Shown here: positions 15,928-23,279 of the stretch, piece by piece | Layout: every line of letters starts with the position of its first letter | How positions within the stretch are numbered: position 1 is the stretch's first letter | Origin: an uncultured bacterium | GTDB lineage: Bacteria > Bacillota > Clostridia > Lachnospirales > Lachnospiraceae | Assembly (NCBI GenBank): GCA_937893485.1 | Contig: CALBJL010000242.1 | Location: 1-23,904 of the forward strand | Reading direction: 5' to 3' | DNA length: 23,904 nt | Notes under the pieces: model-generated | Database searches by the model: none | Seen by the model: only the letters and a program-made list of their open reading frames with translations | What the model was told of the DNA's origin: nothing | Made by a program: the position numbers and the translations under genes

Positions 15928-16803
15928 ATGCCTGTTCAATATGGTCTTCTTACGAAGGAACATCTGGATGCGCTCGCCCGTCAGCTCCCGGAGGTGGAGC
16001 TGGCGGCGGCCGCTGACAACATATATGCGATCGGCGCTATGCAGGACGGTTGTATCTGCGGTGTTATCGTCTTTCGCGCGGATGGAGAATTTCTCATAGA
16101 CATCCGGTATATCGCCGTTGCAGAGGCGTACCGACGGCAGGGGATCGCTAACGGTCTGATTGACTTCCTATGCAAAAGTGCGTGGGAGAGCACCACGGCT
16201 GTTTTATGTACCTTTGCGGCAAAGGATTGGGATGCACCGCTTTGCCGCCTGTTCATCCGGCGCGGGGACTTTACGCTGACGGAGGCAGAGAGCTATATCT
16301 GCCGTTTCCCCTGTCGGGAGCTTCCGCAGCTCAAATGGAACGTGACACTGCCATCCGGCATGAGCATTGCTACATTCTATGACCTGCCGGAGCTGGTGCA
16401 GCGCCGCTTTATCAATGAAATGAAAAAAGACAATCAGGAATTTGCTGCGGGGATCTGCGCGGAGCGGGAGCAGATGCTTCATCCGAGCTGCATTTGTGCG
16501 GTGGATTCGTCGGCGACTGTGCAGGCTGCCATTTTTTGTCAGAGGCGGGGGCAGGATGTGGAGCTGTCGCTTGCGTATTGTACGAATGGTCATGTAGATG
16601 CATTGATCGCGTTGCTCGGTCGTCTGCGGGAGCTGCTTGTCCGTGCAGGAGACTATGTTTCCGATCTGCGCATCGCAGCAGTCACGCCGCAGAGCCGGAA
16701 ACTGATTGACAACCTGCTTCCGGAACGCGAGATTATCGAGAAATTCTACACGGCGTGCTGGGATATGAACACGATGGGAGGTGGAGACGATGGATATGAA
16801 TGA
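15928..16803 (+). CDS. Double GNAT-like protein, module C
   Basis: 291 residues; AAAGGA lies nine bases before the ATG. The first domain carries the GNAT plan: YAIGAMQDGCICGVIVFRADGE strands, then IDIRYIAVAEAYRRQGIANGLIDFL with the acetyl-CoA loop R69-RQGI-A74. The second half (~140-290) resembles the second half of the module B protein in layout: VQAAIFCQRRGQDVELSLAY, a helix, then VTPQSRKLIDNLLPE, which parallels VNDQSRRLIMKLAP. Overall identity to modules A and B is low, but size, two-domain layout and gene order agree. It overlaps the kinase-like gene by 14 bp, implying translational coupling. Substrate unknown; a role toward the downstream protein is inferred. Confidence 0.82.
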   Translation: MPVQYGLLTKEHLDALARQLPEVELAAAADNIYAIGAMQDGCICGVIVFRADGEFLIDIRYIAVAEAYRRQGIANGLIDFLCKSAWESTTAVLCTFAAKDWDAPLCRLFIRRGDFTLTEAESYICRFPCRELPQLKWNVTLPSGMSIATFYDLPELVQRRFINEMKKDNQEFAAGICAEREQMLHPSCICAVDSSATVQAAIFCQRRGQDVELSLAYCTNGHVDALIALLGRLRELLVRAGDYVSDLRIAAVTPQSRKLIDNLLPEREIIEKFYTACWDMNTMGGGDDGYE

Positions 16804-18529
16804 AGAGTTAAACGTGATGCAGGCACCCAATCTGTGGGAGACACGGAAAAGCGTATTTTATGAGGAGCAGCACAAGGAGCTGACTGAACGCACCAGCATG
16901 TTCGAGGCAATGCAGAAGCAACAGGAACAGCAGGAACAGGCGGCGGTTATCAAACCGCATTTTCTGGATGCATTGCCGTTCCTGCCGTCCAACGCGAGTG
17001 TAGCCGCAGGTTTGGCCACGGAGAGAAAAGAAAGCCATCTTGAGAAGAAAAAGCAGCGAAACGTGGAAAAACAATGCCGCAAGGCGCTGAGTGCCGAGCA
17101 GGAGCTGATCCGGGTGGAAGGTTCTGAACAGGTCAGGGAATCCCGCCGTACAACGATTGGGCAGAGCTCGTCTGCCGGATACAAAAACGAGCAGACGGTA
17201 CTGGATAAGCAGCTCGCACTCGTCGGGGCGAAGGAGGATGCAGATCTGGCTTCGGTGGAGCTGCTGCGTCGCCAGCAGCTGGATGGTGCGGCACAGCCAT
17301 CCGCCGATCCGGCGGAATCTGTGGAGGCTCTGGCGGCAAAGGTCAGATGGGGCGCACAGGAAATGCGTTATGATGCATATCACCGGATGGCGATTGCTAT
17401 GAAGGTCGGCAGCAAGGTACGCATGGAGGCGATGAAAAAGGCGGAGGAGGCCAAGGTAAAGGCGGATGTGCTGAAACGCAAATACAAGGTTGCCTGTATG
17501 AAGCAGGGCGCGGAGAAGGAGCGTGAGAGTGCGACGATCAGCCGCCATCAGAAATTCGACATGCTCAAGGGTGTATTCCGCAAGCCAACTGACTATTCCC
17601 GCGAGGATGCCGAGCTGAGCCTGACCGTTGGGGATCAGAATCAGGAGGAGCTCCATCTGGTCAACGTCGGACGCGCTACGATGGGCGGTACAAAAGCAAT
17701 GTACGAATTTGATGATCTGAACGCGGACGGGGTAAACCAGCGCTGGCTGTACAAGGAGGCAACGAATTGCATCGGTATGTCAAAGCCGTCGGGCGCGGTT
17801 GTGACGGGAGAGGCGTACCGCCTGCAAAGGCAGCTTCGCGGTGAACTGTCCATCCCTGCTTACTGTGTGAAGGTGGACGGCAGGGTCGTCGGCTCTGTCC
17901 AGAAGAAGATGCAGCGCGCAGAAGGCGGCGTGGATCTCTTTAAATGGCAGGCACAGGAGGATCTGACAGTCAATGCACCGGATGCGGTCACGATGAACGA
18001 TCTGATGAATGAGCACACGCTTGACTGGGTGCTGTGCAACTTTGATACCAAGGGCGAGAACTTTATCAATCAGGAGGGTGGACACGTGATTTCCTTCGAC
18101 AAGGAGGCTTCCTTCAATAAGCTCCTTGACAGTGGATCGCGTGAGATGTCCTATACCTATAAGCCCCACTCCAACGACACGATTTACAATACGATGTTCC
18201 GGGCTTATGCCGAGGGCAAGATTGATCTTGACCTGTATGCGAATGAGGAGTCGATCCACTCGATTGAGTCGAAGGACGCGCAGCAGTACGTGGAAATGTT
18301 CAAAGAAACATTGGATGCCAAGTACAAAAAAGGCAGCCAGCGAAGCGAGGCGGAGCAGCTTTTGAGAAACCGCTTTCAGACGCTGCGTGAGACTTACCGC
18401 ACATTCTATACGGAACTGATCCGTGAACGGCTTGAGCATTTTCAGGGTGATTCCGACGCGCACCAGCAGGAGCGGAACCGTCTCAATTCCTATCTGAACA
18501 ACGGAACCTTCCGTTTTCATGATGAATAA
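16790..18529 (+). CDS. Putative effector-like protein with C-terminal kinase-like domain, module C
   Basis: 579 residues from ATG 16790, placed eight bases after GGAGG; a GTG at 16781 is less likely. The N-terminal ~280 residues are helical and charged, with a Gln/Glu-rich stretch at 42-50 and a long basic helix (~215-255). From ~300 the protein shows the order of kinase-fold landmarks: WLYKEA with candidate ATP-binding K322, helical GEAYRLQRQL with a possible partner Glu, a hinge-like PAYCVKVDGRVVGSV segment, catalytic-loop-like DWVLCNFDTKGENF with D419 and N424, then ISFDKEASF with metal-binding candidate D437. The DxxxxN spacing and the late Asp resemble HipA and PI3/4-kinase-type folds more than ordinary Hanks kinases. 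Target unknown. There is no signal peptide or membrane segment. Only 10 bp separate its stop from the convergent cyclase gene. Confidence 0.8.
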   Translation: MDMNEELNVMQAPNLWETRKSVFYEEQHKELTERTSMFEAMQKQQEQQEQAAVIKPHFLDALPFLPSNASVAAGLATERKESHLEKKKQRNVEKQCRKALSAEQELIRVEGSEQVRESRRTTIGQSSSAGYKNEQTVLDKQLALVGAKEDADLASVELLRRQQLDGAAQPSADPAESVEALAAKVRWGAQEMRYDAYHRMAIAMKVGSKVRMEAMKKAEEAKVKADVLKRKYKVACMKQGAEKERESATISRHQKFDMLKGVFRKPTDYSREDAELSLTVGDQNQEELHLVNVGRATMGGTKAMYEFDDLNADGVNQRWLYKEATNCIGMSKPSGAVVTGEAYRLQRQLRGELSIPAYCVKVDGRVVGSVQKKMQRAEGGVDLFKWQAQEDLTVNAPDAVTMNDLMNEHTLDWVLCNFDTKGENFINQEGGHVISFDKEASFNKLLDSGSREMSYTYKPHSNDTIYNTMFRAYAEGKIDLDLYANEESIHSIESKDAQQYVEMFKETLDAKYKKGSQRSEAEQLLRNRFQTLRETYRTFYTELIRERLEHFQGDSDAHQQERNRLNSYLNNGTFRFHDE

Positions 18530-18539
18530 GTCAAAAATA

Positions 18540-19688
18540 TTACAGGGAATAATGACCCTTTAATGCTTCTGCATCCGTGATCAGTACATAGAAGATCGTG
18601 CCGTAGTAGTTGTTATCTACGATACGTCCGTGGCTGAAAACGGAGACCTGTGTGCCGTCCTTGCGGAGCAGCGGGAACTCAATGTGGGTGTCCGTGCCGT
18701 ATTTGCCGCAGCGGATCTGCCCGAAGATCGCTGTCTCCGTGTCGTCGCGCGCATCAGGAGCGATCAGGTTGCGGAAACGGCCATTGCTATGGCGAAGCAG
18801 ACCGTCCAGATTATTGCAGTCTGCCATCTGGATCAGTTCATAATTGGCAAACAGGATGCGGTCATCGTCAGGGTCGGCTTTGTAGATCAAAAATGCAGCG
18901 GGAAGATGCTCGGACACATCCTTTAATGCGAATCCGAGCTGGCTGCGTTTTTCGGATACAAAGTCAGACTCGTATGCCAGATAATTATTTTTCCCGCGCA
19001 GCTTTACCTCGTAGAGTGCGCTGTCCGCCTTGTGGAACAGATCGGGTGTAGTCGATGACTGTGTCGGATAGGCAGCATAACCGAGTGAAATATTAAAGGA
19101 AAGCTGTTCGTCCTCGTAGCTGAAGTGCCGGGGCAGAAGCATGAACTGTTCGATCAAGGCAGATGCCTGCTTACGCGTGCAGCCCGTCAAAAAGACAGAA
19201 AATTCGTCTCCGCCGTTTCTGGCAAGAAATCCGTAATCCGAAAATGTAGTTTTCATATTCTCTGCCAGCTGCTGCAACGCATAGTCACCGGTTGCATGGC
19301 CGTACATGTCATTGATGAATTTGAAATCATCAACGTCAAAGGTGATACCGACACATGACTCCTGCGGATGGGCATGGGTGTATTTTCCGACAGCGGTCTC
19401 AAATCCATGGCGGTTCAAAAGACCGGTCAGGGAATCTGTGATCGAGAGCTGTTTTAAGATCTTTCTGCGGTTGTTGATGATCAGGAGCGCAGCGGATAAT
19501 CCGGTCAGAAGCAGGATAATCACCAGTCCGACAGAGAAAATGATGGCGGCATCACGCTGTTTTAAGGGAAACTCAGGTGATACATATGTAATATAGGTCA
19601 TGCAGGACAGTGCGGCAATTCCAAGGATAAAGATCAGAACCGGTATGAATATCTGATATTTCAGACCTTTTATATGAGATAATTTCAT
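18540..19688 (-). CDS. Membrane diguanylate cyclase (GGDEF) with C-terminal PAS-like domain
   Basis: 382 residues. A longer frame reaches 19817, but ATG at 19688 has AGGAG eight bases upstream and lies downstream of a consensus promoter. Two membrane segments (~11-34 and ~46-71) bracket a short external loop. The GGDEF domain (~80-240) has LSITDSLTGLLNRHGF, FDVDDFK with metal-binding aspartates near 118-121, and intact RNGGDEF (G149-F153), so synthesis of c-di-GMP from GTP is expected. No RxxD inhibitory I-site is present before the signature; the region reads KTTFSDYGFLARN. The C-terminal ~120 residues look like a PAS sensor (ILFANYELIQMADC, FPLLRKDGTQVSVFSHGRIVDN). PAS following GGDEF reverses the usual order. 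Neighbours give no clue to its target. Confidence 0.92.
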   Translation of the reverse strand: MKLSHIKGLKYQIFIPVLIFILGIAALSCMTYITYVSPEFPLKQRDAAIIFSVGLVIILLLTGLSAALLIINNRRKILKQLSITDSLTGLLNRHGFETAVGKYTHAHPQESCVGITFDVDDFKFINDMYGHATGDYALQQLAENMKTTFSDYGFLARNGGDEFSVFLTGCTRKQASALIEQFMLLPRHFSYEDEQLSFNISLGYAAYPTQSSTTPDLFHKADSALYEVKLRGKNNYLAYESDFVSEKRSQLGFALKDVSEHLPAAFLIYKADPDDDRILFANYELIQMADCNNLDGLLRHSNGRFRNLIAPDARDDTETAIFGQIRCGKYGTDTHIEFPLLRKDGTQVSVFSHGRIVDNNYYGTIFYVLITDAEALKGHYSL

Positions 19689-19734
19689 GATGTTGACTCC
19701 TGTTTTATGGTGTATAAAATGGCATATAAATAAA

Positions 19735-19763
19735 ATTATAGCAGATGTATTCCGGCAGGTAAA
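19735..19763 (-). promoter_or_regulatory. Promoter of the diguanylate cyclase gene
   Basis: On the minus strand: TTTACC (19758-19763), 17-base spacer, then perfect TATAAT (19735-19740), about 47 bases before the ATG. It would place the transcription start inside the long reading frame, supporting the short start. Confidence 0.8.
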
Positions 19764-19837
19764 GGGTGATCTTTCTATATAACTGTATTTGGTGTGACAA
19801 AAATTATCATGTGGCACGACGAATTGTGAAACAGAAC

Positions 19838-19866
19838 TTGCAATTTTGACCTATCGGGAGTATTCT
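19838..19866 (+). promoter_or_regulatory. Putative promoter of the MATE gene
   Basis: TTGCAA (19838-19843), 17-base spacer, TATTCT (19861-19866). It is placed divergently from the cyclase promoter. No TGACAAGACA operator-like element is present here, unlike at the permease promoter. Confidence 0.5.
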
Positions 19867-19912
19867 ATCAGAGATATTTCATAGGAAGAAGGACAGAACC
19901 GAGGGGTATACA

Positions 19913-21328
19913 GTGAATCAGGTACAAAAGCAGGCAAAACTGACAAAGAGATTATATGATGCATCTAAAATCGACTGGGAGCATCTGGCCTTTACAAAGA
20001 AGGGCTTATGGATGCTGATGATCCCTGTCATGGTCGAGCAATTTTTGAATTCCCTGATGGGAATGGCGGATACGATGATGGTGAGCCATGTCGGCAGTGC
20101 GGCGATGTCCGCGGTGTCACTGGTGGACTCGATCAATGTGCTTGTGATACAGGTATTTGCTGCGCTGGCGACCGGTGCAGCAATCATCTGCGCACAGTAT
20201 CTTGGCAGGGGAGATATACCGGGAGCGAACCGTGCTGCGCAGCAGATCTTTCTGACCGTATTGGTGATCTCGGTAGGATTGATGGCGGTTGGGCTCATTT
20301 TTTACCATCCGTTGCTGCATTTCGTGTTTGGCGAGGTGGAGCCAACAGTCATGGACAATTCCATTACATATTTTATTATAACGGTAATTTCCTATCCGTT
20401 TATCGCGCTGTTCAATGCGGGCGCGGCATTTTACCGTTCAGGCGGGGATTCCAAATTTCCGATGAAGGTGTCTACGATCTCAAACATTATGAATGTGGTC
20501 GGAAACGGAATCCTTATTTTCGGATGCAACATGGGTGTGGAGGGCGCTGCGGTCTCGACGCTTATCTCGCGCGTGTTCTGCGCGGTCGTGATCTTAGCTT
20601 ATCTGGCGAAGGAGGGACGGCATCCGATCGTCCTCAACCACTATTTTTCGATCCGTCCGGATTTCCGCCTGATCGCGATGGCGCTTGCGATCGGTATCCC
20701 TTCCGGCATCGAAAACGGCATGTTCCAGTTTGGAAAACTCGCGATCCAGTCGACGGTATCGACACTCGGTACTGCCAATATCGCAGCGCAGGCAATGACG
20801 ATTATTTTTGAGAATGTCAACGGCATTGCGGGCATCGGTATCGGCATCGCAATGATGACGGTTGTCGGTCAGTGTATCGGTGCCGGTAAGCGGGAGGAAG
20901 CGCGCTATTATATATGCAGGATGTCACTGTACGCGGAATATGTGATCATAGCGACCTGTCTGCTCGTATTTGCGTGCGCGCGTCCGGTCATGCTGTTGGC
21001 ACATATGGAGCCGGAGAGTGTCGAAATCTGTTTTCGGATGACACTCGCGATCACGATCGTAAAACCGCTCGTGTGGACGCTGTCATTTATCCCGGCATAC
21101 GGCATGCGTGCAGCCGGTGATGTGCGGTTTTCCATGATCGTATCGACCTGCACAATGTGGTTCTGCCGTGTTGCGTTATCGATTTTCCTCATGCGCACGA
21201 CGGATGTCGGACCGATGGGTGTGTGGATCGGCATGTTTGCCGACTGGACCGTCCGTGGATGTATTTTCTCCGGACGCTACCTAAGCGGTGCGTGGCTGAA
21301 AAAACAGGTGATAAAGACAGATCACTGA
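19913..21328 (+). CDS. MATE family efflux transporter
   Basis: 471 residues, a usual MATE length, with about 12 hydrophobic helices. Characteristic segments are IPVMVEQFLNSLMGMADTMMVSHVG (helix 1 region), AAIICAQYLGRGD between helices 2 and 3, and GIPSGIENGMFQFGKL at the start of the second half. The protein should export cationic compounds or drugs in exchange for Na+ or H+ across the cytoplasmic membrane; the substrate cannot be read from sequence. The start is GTG 19913 with GAGGGG six bases before; the next in-frame ATG would cut into the conserved start. niaR begins 20 bp downstream, so the two are probably co-transcribed. Confidence 0.92.
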   Translation: MNQVQKQAKLTKRLYDASKIDWEHLAFTKKGLWMLMIPVMVEQFLNSLMGMADTMMVSHVGSAAMSAVSLVDSINVLVIQVFAALATGAAIICAQYLGRGDIPGANRAAQQIFLTVLVISVGLMAVGLIFYHPLLHFVFGEVEPTVMDNSITYFIITVISYPFIALFNAGAAFYRSGGDSKFPMKVSTISNIMNVVGNGILIFGCNMGVEGAAVSTLISRVFCAVVILAYLAKEGRHPIVLNHYFSIRPDFRLIAMALAIGIPSGIENGMFQFGKLAIQSTVSTLGTANIAAQAMTIIFENVNGIAGIGIGIAMMTVVGQCIGAGKREEARYYICRMSLYAEYVIIATCLLVFACARPVMLLAHMEPESVEICFRMTLAITIVKPLVWTLSFIPAYGMRAAGDVRFSMIVSTCTMWFCRVALSIFLMRTTDVGPMGVWIGMFADWTVRGCIFSGRYLSGAWLKKQVIKTDH

Positions 21329-21348
21329 GCAGGACAGGAGGGAAAAGC

Positions 21349-21876
21349 ATGATGAAGCTACAGATGGATGGTGAGCAGCGAAGGGCGCAGATGCTGCGGC
21401 TGCTACAGACTGCGAAGGAGCCGATTCCTGGGGCAAGACTGGCAAAAGAGATGGGTGTGAGCCGTCAGGTCATTGTGCAGGACATCGCGCTGCTGCGGGC
21501 AGTTGATAAAAATATATTGTCTACGAATAAAGGCTACATTTTGTTTCACAGCGAGCCGGATGAGCATACCCGTTCGTTTCATGTGCATCACACGAATGCG
21601 CAGATCACGGATGAGCTCCAGACGATCGTTGATTGCGGCGGCAGTGTCAAGGATGTGACGGTGGAGCATCCGATCTACGGGCAGATCAGTGCGGATCTGA
21701 TTATACGCAGCCGTGTGGATGTCGCAAACTTTGTGGCACAGGTCGAAAAATACCGGACAAAACCGCTGACGGAGCTTACGGACGGAGAGCATTTCCATAC
21801 GGTGACGGCAGACGATGAGCGGACGTTAGACCGGATCGAGGATGCACTGGCAGAAAAGGGCTATCTGATCCGGTAA
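21349..21876 (+). CDS. niaR: NiaR-type transcriptional repressor (HTH + 3H domain)
   Basis: 175 residues from ATG 21349 (AGGAGGG six bases upstream); a second ATG at 21352 is possible. The N-terminal winged helix (RRAQMLRLLQ...LAKEMGVSRQVIVQDIALLR, ~10-50) binds DNA. The C-terminal 3H domain keeps the histidine sets: H78/H80/H81, H107 and H148/H150. The spacing H81-E89 and H148-x-H150 matches, as I recall it, the metal site of the Thermotoga maritima NiaR structure. The family represses niacin uptake and NAD synthesis genes in response to niacin. A permease gene with a tandem operator-like repeat follows 124 bp downstream, a likely target. It is joined to the MATE gene upstream. Confidence 0.9.
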   Translation: MMKLQMDGEQRRAQMLRLLQTAKEPIPGARLAKEMGVSRQVIVQDIALLRAVDKNILSTNKGYILFHSEPDEHTRSFHVHHTNAQITDELQTIVDCGGSVKDVTVEHPIYGQISADLIIRSRVDVANFVAQVEKYRTKPLTELTDGEHFHTVTADDERTLDRIEDALAEKGYLIR

Positions 21877-21909
21877 ACACATATTTTGGTGCTTTTGCGT
21901 ATTTTACCC

Positions 21910-21938
21910 TTGCACAGCCACAGCGCTTGTGCTATAGT
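21910..21938 (+). promoter_or_regulatory. Promoter of the PTS_EIIC_2 permease gene
   Basis: TTGCAC (21910-21915), 17-base spacer, TATAGT (21933-21938). The predicted transcription start (~21945) falls directly before the tandem repeat, a repressor-friendly arrangement. Confidence 0.7.
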
Positions 21939-21948
21939 ACACCTTAAC

Positions 21949-21970
21949 TGACAAGACAGTTGACAAGACA
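21949..21970 (+). promoter_or_regulatory. Candidate NiaR operator: tandem TGACAAGACA
   Basis: Two exact copies of TGACAAGACA (21949-21958 and 21961-21970), 12 bases apart start to start, about one helical turn, just downstream of the -10 element. The adjacent niaR gene makes NiaR the obvious binder, but I could not compare it with a reference NiaR motif. Confidence 0.55.
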
Positions 21971-22000
21971 AAAAATGTCTGTAAAGAAAAGGAGTACGTT

Positions 22001-23104
22001 ATGACAAAGGATTTTTGGAAGAAACTCGGAAAAGAGATATTTATCGATGGTCTGAGCGGTATGGCAAGCGGTCTGTTTGCGACGCTGATCATCGGTACGA
22101 TCATCGTACAGGTTGCAGGGCTGATCCCCGGAGTGGTCGGCATGTATCTGTTTATGATCGGAAAGATGGCAAGCGCGATGACGGGAGCAGGTATCGGTAT
22201 CGGCACGGCAAAGCGTCTGGACGCGAGTCCGCTCGTGCAGGTATCGGCGGCTACAGCAGGTATGTGCGGCGCGTTTGCGAGCAAGCTGCTCGCGAGTGCG
22301 GCAATCGTCAGCGGTACGGTGGACAGCGGACTGGAGCTGTCCAATGCGGTCGTTTTGTCCGGACCAGGAGAACCGCTTGGCGCATTTGTGTCAGTGATGG
22401 TATGTATCTATATGGGACGGCTCGTATCCGGAAAGACGAAGGTTGATATTCTCGTGACACCGTTTGTCTGCATCGTTTCGGGATCTGTGGTCGGTCTGCT
22501 TGTGGGGCCGAGCATTTCGGCATTTATGACATGGCTGGGATCAATCATCAACTGGGGAACCGAGCAGGCTCCGTTTGTGATGGGTATTGTCGTATCCGTG
22601 CTGATGGGAATTATCCTCACACTGCCGATCTCGTCTGCGGCACTCGGAATCATCCTCGGATTGTCCGGAATCGCGGCAGGTGCAGCGACAGTCGGCTGCT
22701 GTGCAAACATGGTTGGATTTGCGGTGGCAAGCTACCGTGAGAACAAAGTCAACGGTCTGCTGGCACAGGGACTCGGAACGAGTATGCTCCAGATCGGAAA
22801 TATCGTGAAAAAGCCTGTGATCTGGATGCCCGCGATCGTGGCGAGCGCGATTCTCGGACCGGTATCGACCTGTGTCCTGCGCATGACGAACAATCCGACC
22901 GGATCAGGCATGGGTACTGCCGGACTCGTTGGACAGATCAACGCTTATCAGGATATGGTAGCCGGTGGTATGGCACCGGGCATGGTGCTGGCAGAGATCG
23001 TGGTCATGCATGTGATTCTGCCGGCGGTTATCGCATTTGCGGTATCCGAGCTGATGCGCAAAAAGGGCATGATTGCCGACGGCGATATGAAGCTGGACGT
23101 ATAA
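22001..23104 (+). CDS. PTS_EIIC_2 family permease
   Basis: 367 residues, almost entirely hydrophobic with about 9-10 membrane helices. It shows the glycine-rich pattern of the PTS_EIIC_2 family: GLSGMASGLFATLIIGTI, MTGAGIGIGTAKRL, LPISSAALGIILGLSGIAAGAATVGCCANMVGFA, and NNPTGSGMGTAGLVGQ. No EIIA or EIIB domain or gene accompanies it, so sugar phosphotransfer is doubtful despite the family name. Its promoter carries a tandem repeat next to niaR, which suggests control by niacin status and perhaps transport of a niacin-type or related substrate (inference). AAAAGGAG lies six bases before the ATG, and a strong terminator follows 39 bp after the stop. Confidence 0.85.
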   Translation: MTKDFWKKLGKEIFIDGLSGMASGLFATLIIGTIIVQVAGLIPGVVGMYLFMIGKMASAMTGAGIGIGTAKRLDASPLVQVSAATAGMCGAFASKLLASAAIVSGTVDSGLELSNAVVLSGPGEPLGAFVSVMVCIYMGRLVSGKTKVDILVTPFVCIVSGSVVGLLVGPSISAFMTWLGSIINWGTEQAPFVMGIVVSVLMGIILTLPISSAALGIILGLSGIAAGAATVGCCANMVGFAVASYRENKVNGLLAQGLGTSMLQIGNIVKKPVIWMPAIVASAILGPVSTCVLRMTNNPTGSGMGTAGLVGQINAYQDMVAGGMAPGMVLAEIVVMHVILPAVIAFAVSELMRKKGMIADGDMKLDV

Positions 23105-23143
23105 AAAGTGATAATTATAGCGGTGCTTACATAGAATTTTATC

Positions 23144-23185
23144 AAAAGTCGAAAGACTGCATGGACGCAGTTTTTCGACTTTTTT
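23144..23185 (+). terminator. Rho-independent terminator after the permease gene
   Basis: Stem AAAAGTCGAAAGACTGC (23144-23160) with GCAGTTTTTCGACTTTT (23167-23183), a 17-bp pairing with one G-U, six-base loop, followed by T residues. Confidence 0.9.
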
Positions 23186-23279
23186 CGCCAATGAGGACAT
23201 TAGGGCTAGCCATGGGAAAGACGATTTGATAAAATAAAGAGTAATATGTGGAATTATGTGGAATCGGGGAAGTAAATGA

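Noticed and set aside
16808..17656. 282-codon open frame on the minus strand opposite the kinase-like gene (and another at 17780-18520)
   Set aside because: Leucine/cysteine/histidine-rich shadow translations of a GC-biased gene; no start signals.
18544..18565. AGGG...CCCT hairpin between the convergent kinase-like and cyclase genes as a shared terminator
   Set aside because: Four-base stem with a large loop; it is inside the cyclase coding end.
19689..19817. 43-residue N-terminal extension of the diguanylate cyclase
   Set aside because: It overlaps the TATAAT promoter, has no ribosome binding site and no conserved content.
20008..20811. 267-codon open frame in another frame of the MATE gene
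   Set aside because: Cys/Gly/Arg-rich shadow of a confident membrane protein.
21870..21911. GGTAAA...TTTACC inverted repeat after niaR as a terminator
   Set aside because: Six base pairs with a ~25-base loop and no T run; probably chance.
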